Part shown: positions 32,296-41,698 of the stretch, one piece after another
How the letters are laid out: every line of letters starts with the position of its first letter
Position numbering within the stretch: the stretch's first letter is position 1
Program-made: the position numbers and the translations under genes
Origin: Planctomycetota bacterium
GTDB lineage: Bacteria; Planctomycetota; PLA2; JAEUHO01
Assembly (NCBI GenBank): GCA_020851795.1
Contig: JADZCA010000101.1
Span: 26,166 to 90,165, forward strand
Direction: 5' to 3'
Length of the DNA: 64,000 nucleotides
The notes under the pieces: model-generated
The model's input: only the letters and a program-made list of their open reading frames with translations
What the model was told of the DNA's origin: nothing
Databases searched by the model: none

Positions 32296-33363
32296 ATGCC
32301 CCGCGAGCCCATGGCCCCCGTCGATGACTTCGCCGCCGCGCTGCGCGCCGCCCGGACCGCCGCCGACCTCTCGCAGGCCGAGCTCGGCGCCCGGGCGGGC
32401 CTGACCGGCTCGTACGTGTGCATGCTCGAGCTGCGGCGCAAGCCGGCGCCCGCGCCCGACGTCGTGCACCTGCTCGCGAAGGCGCTCGGCGTGGACGACA
32501 CGAAGCTGCAGGAGCTCGCCGCGCTCGAGCGCACCCCCGAGCCGGTGCGGCGCCGCGTCGCCCGTCTCGCGCGCGACCGCGTGCGCTCGCGGGCCTCCCG
32601 GGACCGGTTGATCACGACGACGATCTTCCACATGGCGCGTCGGCCCGGCTTCGCGCCGGACCACGTCGCCGACGCGCTCGGCCTCCCCCCCGCCGTGCGG
32701 CCGTTCTTCGGGCGCATCGCCGACCGCGTGCGCCACGTCCCCTCGGCCGCGGAGGCCGCCGCGCGGTCGAAGGACCTGCTGCGCGAGGTGCCCGGCCGCG
32801 AGCGCGAGGCGCTCGTGGACGCGATCCCGCGGCTCGTCGCGGGCGCGAGCGCGGCCGCGCTGCCCGTGCCGAGCGCGGGCGCCGCGGCCCCGGCGCCCGC
32901 GGCCCCGGCGGTGGAGAAGACGTGGCGGCGGGTGCCGGTGCTCGCGACGGTGCCGGCGCCGGGCGCGCGCGCGACCACGGCGGACGCGCTCGACGTGTTC
33001 CACCTCGACCGGCGCCTCTGGCGACCGGGCGCGTTCGTGTGGGTGGCCGACGACGACGACGCGTGGCCGCGCGTCGAGAAGGGCGACTGGCTGCTCCTCG
33101 ACCCGCGGGCCGTGCCGCGCGACGGCGAACTGGTCGTGGTGCGCGACGGCGGCCGCGCGCGCATCCGCACGCTGCGCCGACAGGCGGCCGAGGTCCGCCT
33201 CGACGCCGCGCGGAGCGACGTCCCGCCGCTGCGGCTCCCGGAGAGCCGCCTGTCGCTCGTGGGCGTCGTGCGGTGGGTGATGCGCCCGCTCGACGGGCCG
33301 CCGCCGCCTCGGCGCGTCCGCCGCGACGACGAGCCCGCGCCCCCCGAGGACGACGCGGGCTGA
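32296..33363 (+). CDS. XRE-family repressor with S24/LexA-like C-terminal domain
   Basis: A 355-residue DNA-binding regulator. Residues about 13-68 are a helix-turn-helix of the XRE/Cro type (LSQAELGARAGLTGSYVCMLE). A helical middle part (about 75-190) is followed by a C-terminal beta domain like the CI/LexA S24 peptidase fold: WVADDDDAWPRVEKGDWLLLDPR, then GELVVVRDGGRARIRTLRR. I do not see the catalytic Ser-Lys pair with confidence, so self-cleavage is uncertain. The gene has a -10 TACGAT and a perfect palindromic operator over its presumed start of transcription, which suggests autoregulation. ATG 32296 is used; ATG 32311 is possible. Confidence 0.75.
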   Translation: MPREPMAPVDDFAAALRAARTAADLSQAELGARAGLTGSYVCMLELRRKPAPAPDVVHLLAKALGVDDTKLQELAALERTPEPVRRRVARLARDRVRSRASRDRLITTTIFHMARRPGFAPDHVADALGLPPAVRPFFGRIADRVRHVPSAAEAAARSKDLLREVPGREREALVDAIPRLVAGASAAALPVPSAGAAAPAPAAPAVEKTWRRVPVLATVPAPGARATTADALDVFHLDRRLWRPGAFVWVADDDDAWPRVEKGDWLLLDPRAVPRDGELVVVRDGGRARIRTLRRQAAEVRLDAARSDVPPLRLPESRLSLVGVVRWVMRPLDGPPPPRRVRRDDEPAPPEDDAG

Positions 33364-33471
33364 CGGCCGCGGTCGGCGCGCCCGCGTCGCGACGCGGCAA
33401 GGCGCGTCGTGGCCCGCCGCCCCGACCGCGCCCCCGCGTCCGGAAACCCCACCGCCGCCCGAGGACGCCGA

Positions 33472-34875
33472 TCACTTCGTCGGCGTCGCCGCGTCGAGCC
33501 AGGCGAGCCAGTCCTGCGCCTGGCGCCGCCCCACGGCGTCGTCGGCGTAGGCCAGCTCGAGGAAGCGTCGGAGGTGGACGCGGGCGCGCACGGGGTCGCG
33601 CAACGCCGCGGGGGTGCTCGGGTCGGCCAGCAACGAGCCGAGCGCGAGGTGCGCCTCGACGAGGCCGGGGTCGAGCTCGAGCGCGCGCTCGTACGCAGCC
33701 CGCTCGGCGGCGCGGTCGCCGGACAGCTCGCGCGCGAGCACGGCGAGGTTGTAGAGCGTGGACGCGTCGGCCGGCGCGAGCGCGGCCGCCTGGCGGAACG
33801 CCGCCGCGGCGCCCGCACGGTCGCCCCGGGCCCCGAGCACGACGCCGAGGTTGTGCCACGCACGGTGGAACGCGGGATCGGTGCGCAGCACCTCGCGGAA
33901 CGCCGCCTCGGCGCTGGCGTAGTCGCCGCGGTGGACGTGGACGACGCCCATGTTGTTGCGCAGCGTCGGGTCGGTGGGCCGCAGCTCGACGGCCGCCCCG
34001 AGGTGCGTGAGGGCCTCGCGCGCCTCGCCGAGCTGGTCCTCGGCGACGGCGAGGTTGTTGAACGCCGCGGCGTCCTGCGGGTCGAGGGCGACCTGCTCCT
34101 GGTAGTGCGCCTTCGCCTCGCTCCAGCGACGCTCGCGCGTCGCCCGGTCGCCGAGCACGCCCTCGGCGCGGGCGCGTGCCGCGTCCGACGCGCCCGCGCG
34201 GCGGCCGGCGGCGAGGATCGCCTCCTCGGCGGCGCTCGCCGGCGCGGCGGTGGCCGTCGCGGTCAGCGCGAGCGCGGCGTTGAGCGAGGCCGCCTCGAAG
34301 GTGGGGTCGAGCTCGACGGCCTTGGCGAAGTGCACCGACGCGGCCCCGTCCACGCCGCGGCGGAAGGCGAGCGCGCCGAGGTTGTTGTAGGCGAGCGGGT
34401 CCGTGGGGGCCGCGCGGATCGCCGCGCGGTACGCCCCGCGCGCCTCGTCGAGGCGCCCGAGGCGCTCGAGCGCCACGCCGCGGTGGTTGAGCGCGCGCGC
34501 GTGGTCGGGCCGCACGCGGAGCGCGTCGTCGGCCGCGGCGAGCGCCTCGTCGGGCCGCCCCAGCGCGAGCAGCACGCTGGCGCGGTTCGTGCGCGAGAGC
34601 ACGTCGGCGGGGTCGAGCGCGGCCGCCTTGCCGTAGGCCTCGAGCGCGTCCTCGCGCCGCCCCGCCACCGAGAGCACGTAGGCCCGCACGTTCCACGCGA
34701 CCGCGGCCTTGGGGCGCGCGGTCACGGCGGCCTCGGACCGCGCGAGCGCGGTGGTGAGGTCGCCGCGGCGGGCCGCCGCGAGCGCGTCGGTCATCTCGTC
34801 GGCGCGCGCCGCGACGGCGCCGGACACGAGGAGCACGACCGCGGCGGCGGCACGGAGGCGGCGACGGAGGCCCAT
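33472..34875 (-). CDS. secreted TPR-repeat protein
   Basis: A 467-residue exported protein: signal peptide to about residue 24 (AAVVLLVSGAVAARADE), then about eleven TPR motifs through almost the whole length, e.g. AVAWNVRAYVLSVAGRREDA, ARALNHRGVALERLGRLDEA, PLAYNNLGALAFRRG and AAAFNNLAVAEDQLGEA. It ends with a helical LELAYADDAVGRRQAQDWL. It probably acts as a periplasmic protein-protein scaffold. ATG 34875 sits 6 nt after a TACCCT box, so a leaderless mRNA is likely. It is divergent from the phosphodiesterase gene. Confidence 0.82.
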   Translation of the reverse strand: MGLRRRLRAAAAVVLLVSGAVAARADEMTDALAAARRGDLTTALARSEAAVTARPKAAVAWNVRAYVLSVAGRREDALEAYGKAAALDPADVLSRTNRASVLLALGRPDEALAAADDALRVRPDHARALNHRGVALERLGRLDEARGAYRAAIRAAPTDPLAYNNLGALAFRRGVDGAASVHFAKAVELDPTFEAASLNAALALTATATAAPASAAEEAILAAGRRAGASDAARARAEGVLGDRATRERRWSEAKAHYQEQVALDPQDAAAFNNLAVAEDQLGEAREALTHLGAAVELRPTDPTLRNNMGVVHVHRGDYASAEAAFREVLRTDPAFHRAWHNLGVVLGARGDRAGAAAAFRQAAALAPADASTLYNLAVLARELSGDRAAERAAYERALELDPGLVEAHLALGSLLADPSTPAALRDPVRARVHLRRFLELAYADDAVGRRQAQDWLAWLDAATPTK

Positions 34876-34881
34876 GGGCAG

Positions 34882-34887
34882 AGGGTA
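34882..34887 (-). promoter_or_regulatory. -10 element TACCCT for leaderless TPR gene
   Basis: On the minus strand TACCCT ends 6 nt before ATG 34875, with no Shine-Dalgarno between. Confidence 0.55.
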
Positions 34888-34939
34888 CCCGCCCGGGCTC
34901 GATCCGCGACCGGTCCGTGCGACGCCTGCGACCCGCGGG

Positions 34940-34945
34940 TACGCT
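34940..34945 (+). promoter_or_regulatory. -10 element TACGCT of the phosphodiesterase gene
   Basis: TACGCT is followed by GGAGGT at 34955-34960 and CTG at 34967. A transcription start near 34952 would leave a short leader with the ribosome-binding site. Confidence 0.45.
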
Positions 34946-34966
34946 CCCCCCCTCGGAGGTCGTCCC

Positions 34967-37060
34967 CTGCTCCGCCTCGTCGCCCGGGTCCCGTGGCTCT
35001 TCTTCGTCGCCCTCGTCAACGTGGGCGTCGCCGCGGAGTGGACCGCGGGCGCGGCCGGCGACCGCGCGTGGCGGCGCGCCCCCGACGCCGAGACGGTGGG
35101 CCGCCTCGTCGTGCTCGGCTTCGACGGGGTGGACCCGCGCGTGCTGCGCGCCTACCTCCCCCAGCTGCCGGCCCTCGCGGCGCTCGCGCAGTCGTCGGGC
35201 CTCTTCGAGCTCCAGAGCGAGGTCCCGCCCGAGTCGCCCGTGGCGTGGTCGTCGCTGCAGACCGGCGTGCGCCCCTCCCGCCACGCGATCTTCGACTTCG
35301 TCGGGCGCGACCCGGTCCGCACCGGCTACCGCCCCACCAACGGCATGGTGGACCTGTCCCCGCCGCGCTTCCTGTTCGGCAAGGTCCCGACGCGGCCCCC
35401 GCGCGTCACCTCCCACCTCGCCTACCCGACCTTCCTCGAGCGCGTCTCCGACGCGGGCTACCGCGTGACCGGGCTGCGGCCGCCGCTCGCCTTCCCCGTC
35501 CGCCCGCGGCCCGGCGCGCAGGTGCTCTCGGGGCTGGGCACGCCCGACCTCGCGGGCACCAACGGCGCGTACGCCTTCTACGACAGCGGCTTCGCGCTGC
35601 GGCCCGAGTTCACGGTCTTCAACGGCCACGTCATCCACCTCGAGGGCGGGCCGAAGGCGCGCGCCTACGACACGGTGCTCGAGGGCCCGTTCGACCGTCG
35701 CCGCCGCGACCCCGTCGCCGGCTACCCGCGCGTGACCACGCCCCTGCGCTTCGAGCGGACGCTGCCCGACGGCCCGGTGACCGTCGTCCTCGACGGCGTG
35801 CGCGAGACGGTGGCGGCGGGCGCGACGTCGTCGTGGATGACGGCGCGCTTCCGCATGCCCACGTGGCCCGCGGTGACGCTGCAAGGGCGCGTGCGGTTCC
35901 GGGTGCAGTCCGTGGACCCGCTGCAGGTGCTCACCGACCCCGTGCAGATCGACCCGCAGGCGCCCGCGATGGCGATCTCGACGCCGGGCGACTTCGCGGC
36001 CTCGCTCGAGCGGGCGGTCGGCCCGTACGCGACGATGGGCTGGCTCGAGCCGACGTTCCCGCTCAACGACGGGTTCCTCGCGCCCGAGACCTTCCTGAAG
36101 GACGTGCTCGAGCTGTTCGACCGCGACCACGCGCTGCTGCGGGTCGCGCTCGAGAAGCCGGCGAACCTCGTCTTCCACGTCTTCACCGAGACCGACCGCG
36201 CGGCGCACTGCTTCTGGTGGCTGCGCGACCCCGAGCACCCCTTCTTCGACGCGGCGCGCGCGGCGGCCTTCGCCGGCCGCGACCCGCTGCTCGAGGTCTA
36301 CCGGCGCATGGACGCGGTGGTCGCCGACGTCGTCGGCCGGCTGGGGCCGAGCGACACGCTCCTCGTCGTGTCCGACCACGGCTTCCAGGGCTTCCGCTGG
36401 GGCTTCAACGTCAACCAGTGGCTGCTCAACGAGGGCTACCTCGCGCTGCGCGAGGACGCGGGCGAGGTGTCCGACGCCACGCTCGACGACTTCTTCGGCG
36501 AGAGCCTCGACGCCGGCGCGATCGACTGGTCGCGCACGCGCGCGTACGCGCTCGGGCTCGGGCAGGTCTACCTCAACCTGCGCGGCCGCGAGCCGCGCGG
36601 CACCGTCGCGCCGGAGGAGGCGCGCGCGCTCGCGGAGGAGCTCCGCGGCAAGCTGCTCGCCTACGAGGACCGCCCGCGCGGCCGCAAGCCGCTGTCGAAG
36701 GTCTACCTGCTCGCCGACGAGTACGGGGCGGGCCCCGCGATGGCGCGCGCGGCCGAGCTGCAGCTCGGGTTCGGGCCCGACTACCGCGTGTCGTGGCAGA
36801 CGGCGCTGATGCACGACGTGCGGCGCAAGGGCAGCGACCCGGTCGTGGACAACACCTACCCGTGGTCGGGCGACCACTGCAGCACCGACCGCGACCTCGT
36901 GCCGGGCATCCTCCTCTCCAACCGCCGCCTGCCCGCCCCGTCCCCGCAGCGCCCCTACGGCGTGCGCGACGTCGCCGCGACCGTGCTCGCGCACTTCGGC
37001 CTCGACACGAGCGACCTCGACGCGGCCCCGCTCCCCCTCGAGGCCCCGCGCGCCCGATAG
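34967..37060 (+). CDS. type I phosphodiesterase / alkaline-phosphatase-superfamily enzyme
   Basis: About 697 residues. A hydrophobic segment near the N-terminus (LLRLVARVPWLFFVALVNVGV) is a signal or anchor. The catalytic domain starts VVLGFDGVDPRVL (metal Asp), with the nucleophile region SPVAWSSLQTGV, later a metal-binding VVSDHGFQGF, and C-terminal DNTYPWSGDHC. These match the nucleotide pyrophosphatase/phosphodiesterase branch. The start is uncertain: no ATG, GTG or TTG lies between an ATG at 34874, which overlaps the divergent gene's start, and the domain. CTG 34967 has GGAGGT 6 nt upstream and is my choice. Substrate unknown. Confidence 0.78.
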   Translation: MLRLVARVPWLFFVALVNVGVAAEWTAGAAGDRAWRRAPDAETVGRLVVLGFDGVDPRVLRAYLPQLPALAALAQSSGLFELQSEVPPESPVAWSSLQTGVRPSRHAIFDFVGRDPVRTGYRPTNGMVDLSPPRFLFGKVPTRPPRVTSHLAYPTFLERVSDAGYRVTGLRPPLAFPVRPRPGAQVLSGLGTPDLAGTNGAYAFYDSGFALRPEFTVFNGHVIHLEGGPKARAYDTVLEGPFDRRRRDPVAGYPRVTTPLRFERTLPDGPVTVVLDGVRETVAAGATSSWMTARFRMPTWPAVTLQGRVRFRVQSVDPLQVLTDPVQIDPQAPAMAISTPGDFAASLERAVGPYATMGWLEPTFPLNDGFLAPETFLKDVLELFDRDHALLRVALEKPANLVFHVFTETDRAAHCFWWLRDPEHPFFDAARAAAFAGRDPLLEVYRRMDAVVADVVGRLGPSDTLLVVSDHGFQGFRWGFNVNQWLLNEGYLALREDAGEVSDATLDDFFGESLDAGAIDWSRTRAYALGLGQVYLNLRGREPRGTVAPEEARALAEELRGKLLAYEDRPRGRKPLSKVYLLADEYGAGPAMARAAELQLGFGPDYRVSWQTALMHDVRRKGSDPVVDNTYPWSGDHCSTDRDLVPGILLSNRRLPAPSPQRPYGVRDVAATVLAHFGLDTSDLDAAPLPLEAPRAR

Positions 37061-37160
37061 CGAGCGACTCGCGGGCGGCGCGCAAGGCACGCCCCGACGA
37101 GACGCGGAGGGAGACCCACCGGAGATCTGCGGCGGACTCGAGCCCTGGGGACACCCGCGC

Positions 37161-37934
37161 TCAGCGCGGCGTGCGGCCCAGGGCGGCGAGCACGCGCTCG
37201 AGGCGGGTGCGGGCCTGCTCGGCGGCGGTCCCGCGGCGGGGCGCTTCGGGGTCGCGGAAGCGCGGCCAGAAGACGAGGCTCGACGCCTCGCGCGTCCCCG
37301 CGTGGCGCAGGAGGAACGTCTCGGCCGCCTTCTCGAGCTCGCGACGCGCCGCCACCGGCGGCGTGCCGTCGGTCTCGGCGCTCGACACGAGCGCGAGGTA
37401 GCCGCGCAGCGCGGTGGCCGCCGCCTCGACGCCGAGGCGCACGCGCCGGTCGCCGCCGCACGCCACGCACCGCCGGTCGCCGAGGCAGACCGGGCACCGG
37501 CGCGTCTCGCCGGCCGGCGCGGAGAGGTCGCGCCCCGTCCCGCCGCACCAGCCGCACTGGCCCGGCCCCATCGCCTTGAGGAACTCCGACGCCACGGCCT
37601 CGGGCAGCGCGAGCGCCTCGGCCGCGGCCGCCGCGGCCTTGTCGTCGCCGAGCGCGATGCGGCGCTCGCGCGCGGCGTCGTCCTCGAGCGGCGTCAGGCA
37701 GTGGACGCACAGCGGGCTGTCGTCGTCGGGCGAGGGCGTCCAGTCGAACTCCTCGCGGCACTCGCGGCAGCGGTGCGAGAAGCGCGCGACCTCGCTGCGG
37801 CACTCGGGGCACCACGGCTTGCCGTCCACCCACACGACGTTGGGGCGGTCGAGCGCGAACAGCGAGAGCCCGACGAGCAGGAGCAGCACCACCCCCGTCA
37901 CGACGAGCCAGCCCATGGACCTCGGGATCGCCAC
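37161..37934 (-). CDS. membrane-anchored zinc-ribbon protein
   Basis: A 257-residue protein of unknown role. One membrane span at about residues 9-27 (LVVTGVVLLLLVGLSLFAL) is followed by treble-clef or ribbon-like Cys pairs: CPECRSEVARFSHRCREC, CVHCLTP, CGWCGGTG, CPVCLGDRRCVACGG. The CGWCGGTG and CxxCxGxG pairs recall the DnaJ Cys-rich domain. The C-terminus is a helical region. GTG 37934 is preceded by GGAGGAGGT at good spacing and by a TAGGAT box at 37975-37980, so unlike many neighbours it has a real leader of about 34 nt. Confidence 0.65.
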   Translation of the reverse strand: MAIPRSMGWLVVTGVVLLLLVGLSLFALDRPNVVWVDGKPWCPECRSEVARFSHRCRECREEFDWTPSPDDDSPLCVHCLTPLEDDAARERRIALGDDKAAAAAAEALALPEAVASEFLKAMGPGQCGWCGGTGRDLSAPAGETRRCPVCLGDRRCVACGGDRRVRLGVEAAATALRGYLALVSSAETDGTPPVAARRELEKAAETFLLRHAGTREASSLVFWPRFRDPEAPRRGTAAEQARTRLERVLAALGRTPR

Positions 37935-38065
37935 GCCTACCTCCTCCCCGTGCCGGGCCCGGGGTCGGGGCGCGATCCTACGCGACCCCCGGCGTTTGCG
38001 CCCCCTGCGGCGCGCCGCGCACCGCACGCACGCCCCTCGACGACCGACCGCCGCGTCGCGGCCGC

Positions 38066-39658
38066 TCAGCGCCGCGGACGACGCGGCGTCGGCGTCTCGC
38101 CGCGCGGACGCCCCCACCCGCCGCCGCCCGGCGTCTCGATGCGCAGCACGTCGCCGGGCGCGACGAGGAGCCGGCCCCGCGGCGGCAGCCGCCGGACCCG
38201 GCCGCCGCGCACGACCGAGACACGGCCGGGTGCGCCGGCCGCGCCGCCGGCGACGCCCGGCGGCGGGTCGTCGTGACGGGTCATCAGCCACGCGAGCTCG
38301 GCCGGCGCGAGGACCTCGAGCTCGCGCACGAGCCCGTCGCCGCCACGGCACCGTCCCGCGCCGCCCGACCCGCGACGCACGGCGTGGCGACGCACGCGGA
38401 CCGGCAGGCGCGCCTCGAGCACCTCGACGGGCGTCGAGCGCGTGTTGGTCATGTGCTGCTGGATCGCGTCGGCGCCCGGGCCCTGCGGCCCGCCGCCCGC
38501 GCCCGCCGGCACGGTCTCGTAGTACGGCGGGAACGACGGACCGCCGGGCGCCGGGCCCAGCGTCCAGTTCGACATCGTGCCCGCGCCCGGCGCGCCGAAG
38601 CGCTCGGGCCACAGGCGCGCGGCCGCGAGCCAGAGCGCGTCCACGACCCGCTGGCTCGTCTCGACGTTTCCCCCCGCCACCGGCGCGGGGTAGGGCGCGT
38701 CGAGCAGCGACCCCGCGGGCACGACGATCGCCACGTCGCGCAGGAGCCCGTCGTTGCTCGGCGCGTCGGGCCCGCACAGGCACCGCACGAGGTACCAGAC
38801 CGCGCTGCGCGTCACCGCCGCGGAGGCGTTGAGGCCCTCGGGCACGGGCCCCGTGGTGCCCGTGAAGTCGGCGACGAGCCGGCTCCCGCGCTTGTCGAGC
38901 CGCAGGCGCACGCGCGCGGGGCGCCCGTCCACGCCGCCGACGCCCAGCGCGACGTCGGCCCGCGCCGAGCCGTCGCGCAGGCCGCGCAGCGACGACGCGG
39001 CGATGCGGCCCGCGTACGCGACGAGCGCGGCGGCGTCGCGCGACAGCCGCGCGAGCCCGTCGCGCGCGCCGAGCGCGCGCAGGCGCGAGAGCCCGTGCTC
39101 GAGGGCCGCGAGCTTGGCGGCGAGGTCGGCGAGGCGCTCCTGCGGGCGGCGCACGTTGGCCAGCACGAGCCGGAGCACGTCGTCGTCGCGCACGCCGCGG
39201 CGCACGAGGCGCACCGGCGGGATGCGCAGGCCCTCGGCGTGCACCGAGTCCTGCGGCGCCATCGAGCCCGGCACGGCGCCGCCGATGTCGGCGTGGTGGG
39301 CCCGCACGGCCACGAGGAAGCGCAGACGCCGCCCCGCGTCGAACAGCGGCGCGACGGCCGTGACGTCGGGGAGGTGCGTCCCGCCCTCGTAGGGGTCGTT
39401 GGCGAGCGCGACGTCGCCGGGCCCGAGCGGCAGGCGCGCGAGCACCGCGCGCACCGTCGCGGGCATCGCGCCGAGGTGCACCGGGATGTGCGCCGCGTGC
39501 GCGACGAGGCGGCCCTCGCCGTCGAACACCGCGGCCGAGAGGTCTCGTCGCTCCTTCACGTTCGCGCTGGCGGCGGTGCGGACGCAGGTCTCGGCCATCT
39601 CCTCGGCCACGGAGGCGAGGAGGTCGCGGGTCAGGGCGAGCGAGACGGCGTCGTTCAC
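38066..39658 (-). CDS. hyuB: hydantoinase B / oxoprolinase-type subunit
   Basis: A 530-residue beta subunit of the ATP-dependent N-methylhydantoinase/5-oxoprolinase/acetone-carboxylase-like family. Motifs: SVAEEMAETCVRTAASANVKERRDLSAAVFD near the N-terminus is characteristic, as are LANDPYEGGTHLPDVTA, VRAHHADIGGAVPGSM and DFTGTTGPVPEGLNA. It acts with HyuA in the cytoplasm to open a lactam or hydantoin ring. The C-terminus ends in GDVLRIETPGGGGWG, the family's usual end. GTG 39658 overlaps the hyuA stop (GTGA). No transporter is adjacent; the true substrate is open. Confidence 0.92.
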   Translation of the reverse strand: MNDAVSLALTRDLLASVAEEMAETCVRTAASANVKERRDLSAAVFDGEGRLVAHAAHIPVHLGAMPATVRAVLARLPLGPGDVALANDPYEGGTHLPDVTAVAPLFDAGRRLRFLVAVRAHHADIGGAVPGSMAPQDSVHAEGLRIPPVRLVRRGVRDDDVLRLVLANVRRPQERLADLAAKLAALEHGLSRLRALGARDGLARLSRDAAALVAYAGRIAASSLRGLRDGSARADVALGVGGVDGRPARVRLRLDKRGSRLVADFTGTTGPVPEGLNASAAVTRSAVWYLVRCLCGPDAPSNDGLLRDVAIVVPAGSLLDAPYPAPVAGGNVETSQRVVDALWLAAARLWPERFGAPGAGTMSNWTLGPAPGGPSFPPYYETVPAGAGGGPQGPGADAIQQHMTNTRSTPVEVLEARLPVRVRRHAVRRGSGGAGRCRGGDGLVRELEVLAPAELAWLMTRHDDPPPGVAGGAAGAPGRVSVVRGGRVRRLPPRGRLLVAPGDVLRIETPGGGGWGRPRGETPTPRRPRR

Positions 39659-41604
39659 GACGTCCTCCCGCGCAGGCGCAGCGTGCCGTCGCGCGCGCGC
39701 ACGAGCACGGCGCCGACGGGCACGAACGTCGTCCCCGTCGCCTCGACGACGCACGCGGGCCCGCGCAGCTCGACGCCGACGGGCAGCTCTTCGCGCCGGT
39801 GGTGGGCCACCGCGCCGGCGAGGCCCGCGACGCGCGCGGCGGGCCGCAGCGTCGCCCCGCGGCGCGCGGCCTCCGCGTCGGCGCCGGCCTCGAGCGCGCC
39901 GCCCGTCGAGAGGGCGCGCGCGCGCAGCCGCACCGCCTCGACGGCGCGTCCCTCGTCGAGGAAGCCGCGGCGCAGCCCGTGCGCCGCGTGGAAGGCCGCA
40001 CGCCACCGCGGCCCGTGGCGCACGGCGAGCTCGGTGCCCTGCCCCTCGTAGCGCGCGTCCACCTCGACGTGCACGCTCGCGGCCCGCTCGCCCCCGTCCT
40101 CGAGGGCCGCACGCGCCTGCGCCGCGAGGGCGCGCGCCCGTGCCGCGAGCGCGGCCTCCCCGTGCGCCACGACGGCCTCCGACCGGTCCACGCCGCGCGG
40201 CGCGATGCGCGCCCCCTGCGCGGCGAAGGTGCCGGGCGACCACGGCACGACCACCTCGGCGAGCCCGAGGTGCGACGCCACCGCCGCCGCGAGGCACCCG
40301 CCCGCGCCGCCGAAGGCGACGAGCGACGCGCCGCGCGGGTCGCGCCCCGCCGCCGCCGACGCCGTGCGCACCGCGCGCGCGGTGGACGCCTCCGCCACGC
40401 GCACGGCCCCCTCGCACAGCGCGCGCAGCGAGAGCCCCGCGCGGCGCGCCAGCGGCGCGAGCGCACGCCGCGCCGCGCCGAGGTCGAGGGCCACGGCGCC
40501 GTCGGCGAGCGCGGCGGGCACGCGCCCGAGCAGCAGCAGCGCGTCGGTGAGCGTCGCGGGCCCGCCCCGGCCGTAGCACGCGGGCCCCGGCACGGCGCCC
40601 GCGCTCGCCGGCCCGACGACGAGCGCCCCGCCCGCGTCGAGGCGCACGACCGAGCCGCCGCCCGCGCCGACCGAGTGGACGTCGAGCGAGGGCACGCTCA
40701 TCGCGAACCCGTCGAGCGTGCGGTCCGTGGTGACCGAGAGCGCGGGGCCCTCGACCCACGCGACGTCGGTGCTCGTCCCGCCGACGTCGAAGCCGAGCGC
40801 GCGCGCGACGCCGAGGCGGCGCGCGAGCGCGTGCACCGCCGCCACGCCCGCGGCGGGGCCCGAGAGGAGCGTGCGGACCGGCGACGCGACGGTCTCGGCG
40901 GCCGTCATGCGCGTGCCGTCGGAGCGCGCGATCGAGAGCGCGCCCGGCGGGAGCGCGGCGGCGAGCCGCGCGACGTAGGACGCGAGGCGCGGCGCGACGT
41001 AGGCGTCGAGCACGGTCGTCTCGGCGCGCTCGACCTCGCGCCCGTCGGCGCTGACGCGGTGGCTGACCGCGACCGGCACGCCGAGCGCGCGGCACGCCGC
41101 CGCGACCCGGTCCTCGAGCGCGCCGTCGGTCGTCGCGTGCAGCAGCACCACCGCGACGGCCTCGACGCCGCGCGCGCGCAGGCGGCGCACCGCCCCGGCC
41201 AGCGCCGCCGCCGGCGGCGCGCGCCGGCCGTCGCCCCGGGGCCCGCCCCGTGCGTCGAGCTCGACCACGTCGTCGCGCGCGACGAGCGGCGCCGTGCGGG
41301 CGGGGGCCAGCGCGAACAGGTCGAGGCGGTGGCCCCGGCCGACGTGGAGGAGGTCGGCGAAGCCGCGCGAGGTGACGAGGCCGACCCGCGCGCCCGTCCG
41401 CGTCAGCACGGTGTTCGTCGCGACGGTGGTGCCGTGGTGGACGCGGCCGCCCGCGGCGGCGCCGCCGACGCGGGCGAGCCCGTCGAGCACGGCGCGCCCG
41501 GGGTCGTCGGGCGTGCTCGGGACCTTCGCCGTGACGAGGCCCCCGGGGCCGGGGGCCACGACGTCGGTGAAGGTGCCGCCCGAGTCCACGCCGAGGACGC
41601 GCAT
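39655..41604 (-). CDS. hyuA: hydantoinase A / oxoprolinase-type subunit
   Basis: A 649-residue ATP-binding partner of HyuB with the ASKHA actin-like fold. The first phosphate loop is VDSGGTFTDVV at the N-terminus, followed by HHGTTVATNTVL; the second is GFDVGGTSTDVAWVEG. The C-terminus contains VAFGGAGGCLAAAVASHLG, also typical. It begins at ATG 41604. A near-consensus TACCTA lies 7 nt upstream on the minus strand, hinting at another leaderless start, but the last base differs from the usual T. It is divergent from plsY. Confidence 0.92.
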   Translation of the reverse strand: MRVLGVDSGGTFTDVVAPGPGGLVTAKVPSTPDDPGRAVLDGLARVGGAAAGGRVHHGTTVATNTVLTRTGARVGLVTSRGFADLLHVGRGHRLDLFALAPARTAPLVARDDVVELDARGGPRGDGRRAPPAAALAGAVRRLRARGVEAVAVVLLHATTDGALEDRVAAACRALGVPVAVSHRVSADGREVERAETTVLDAYVAPRLASYVARLAAALPPGALSIARSDGTRMTAAETVASPVRTLLSGPAAGVAAVHALARRLGVARALGFDVGGTSTDVAWVEGPALSVTTDRTLDGFAMSVPSLDVHSVGAGGGSVVRLDAGGALVVGPASAGAVPGPACYGRGGPATLTDALLLLGRVPAALADGAVALDLGAARRALAPLARRAGLSLRALCEGAVRVAEASTARAVRTASAAAGRDPRGASLVAFGGAGGCLAAAVASHLGLAEVVVPWSPGTFAAQGARIAPRGVDRSEAVVAHGEAALAARARALAAQARAALEDGGERAASVHVEVDARYEGQGTELAVRHGPRWRAAFHAAHGLRRGFLDEGRAVEAVRLRARALSTGGALEAGADAEAARRGATLRPAARVAGLAGAVAHHRREELPVGVELRGPACVVEATGTTFVPVGAVLVRARDGTLRLRGRTS

Positions 41605-41685
41605 GGCGTCGTAGGTACGCGACCCCCGGGGCGATGGGAAGTCCCGGGGCGCGGCTTCGATGCGGCCACGAGGCCGACCGGGGGG

Positions 41686-41691
41686 TATGCT
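41686..41691 (+). promoter_or_regulatory. -10 element TATGCT for plsY, implying a TTG start
   Basis: TATGCT is followed by CGGGAGG and then TTG at 41699, the 7-nt spacing seen at other leaderless genes. GTG 41708, three codons on, is the alternative. Confidence 0.45.
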
Positions 41692-41698
41692 CGGGAGG

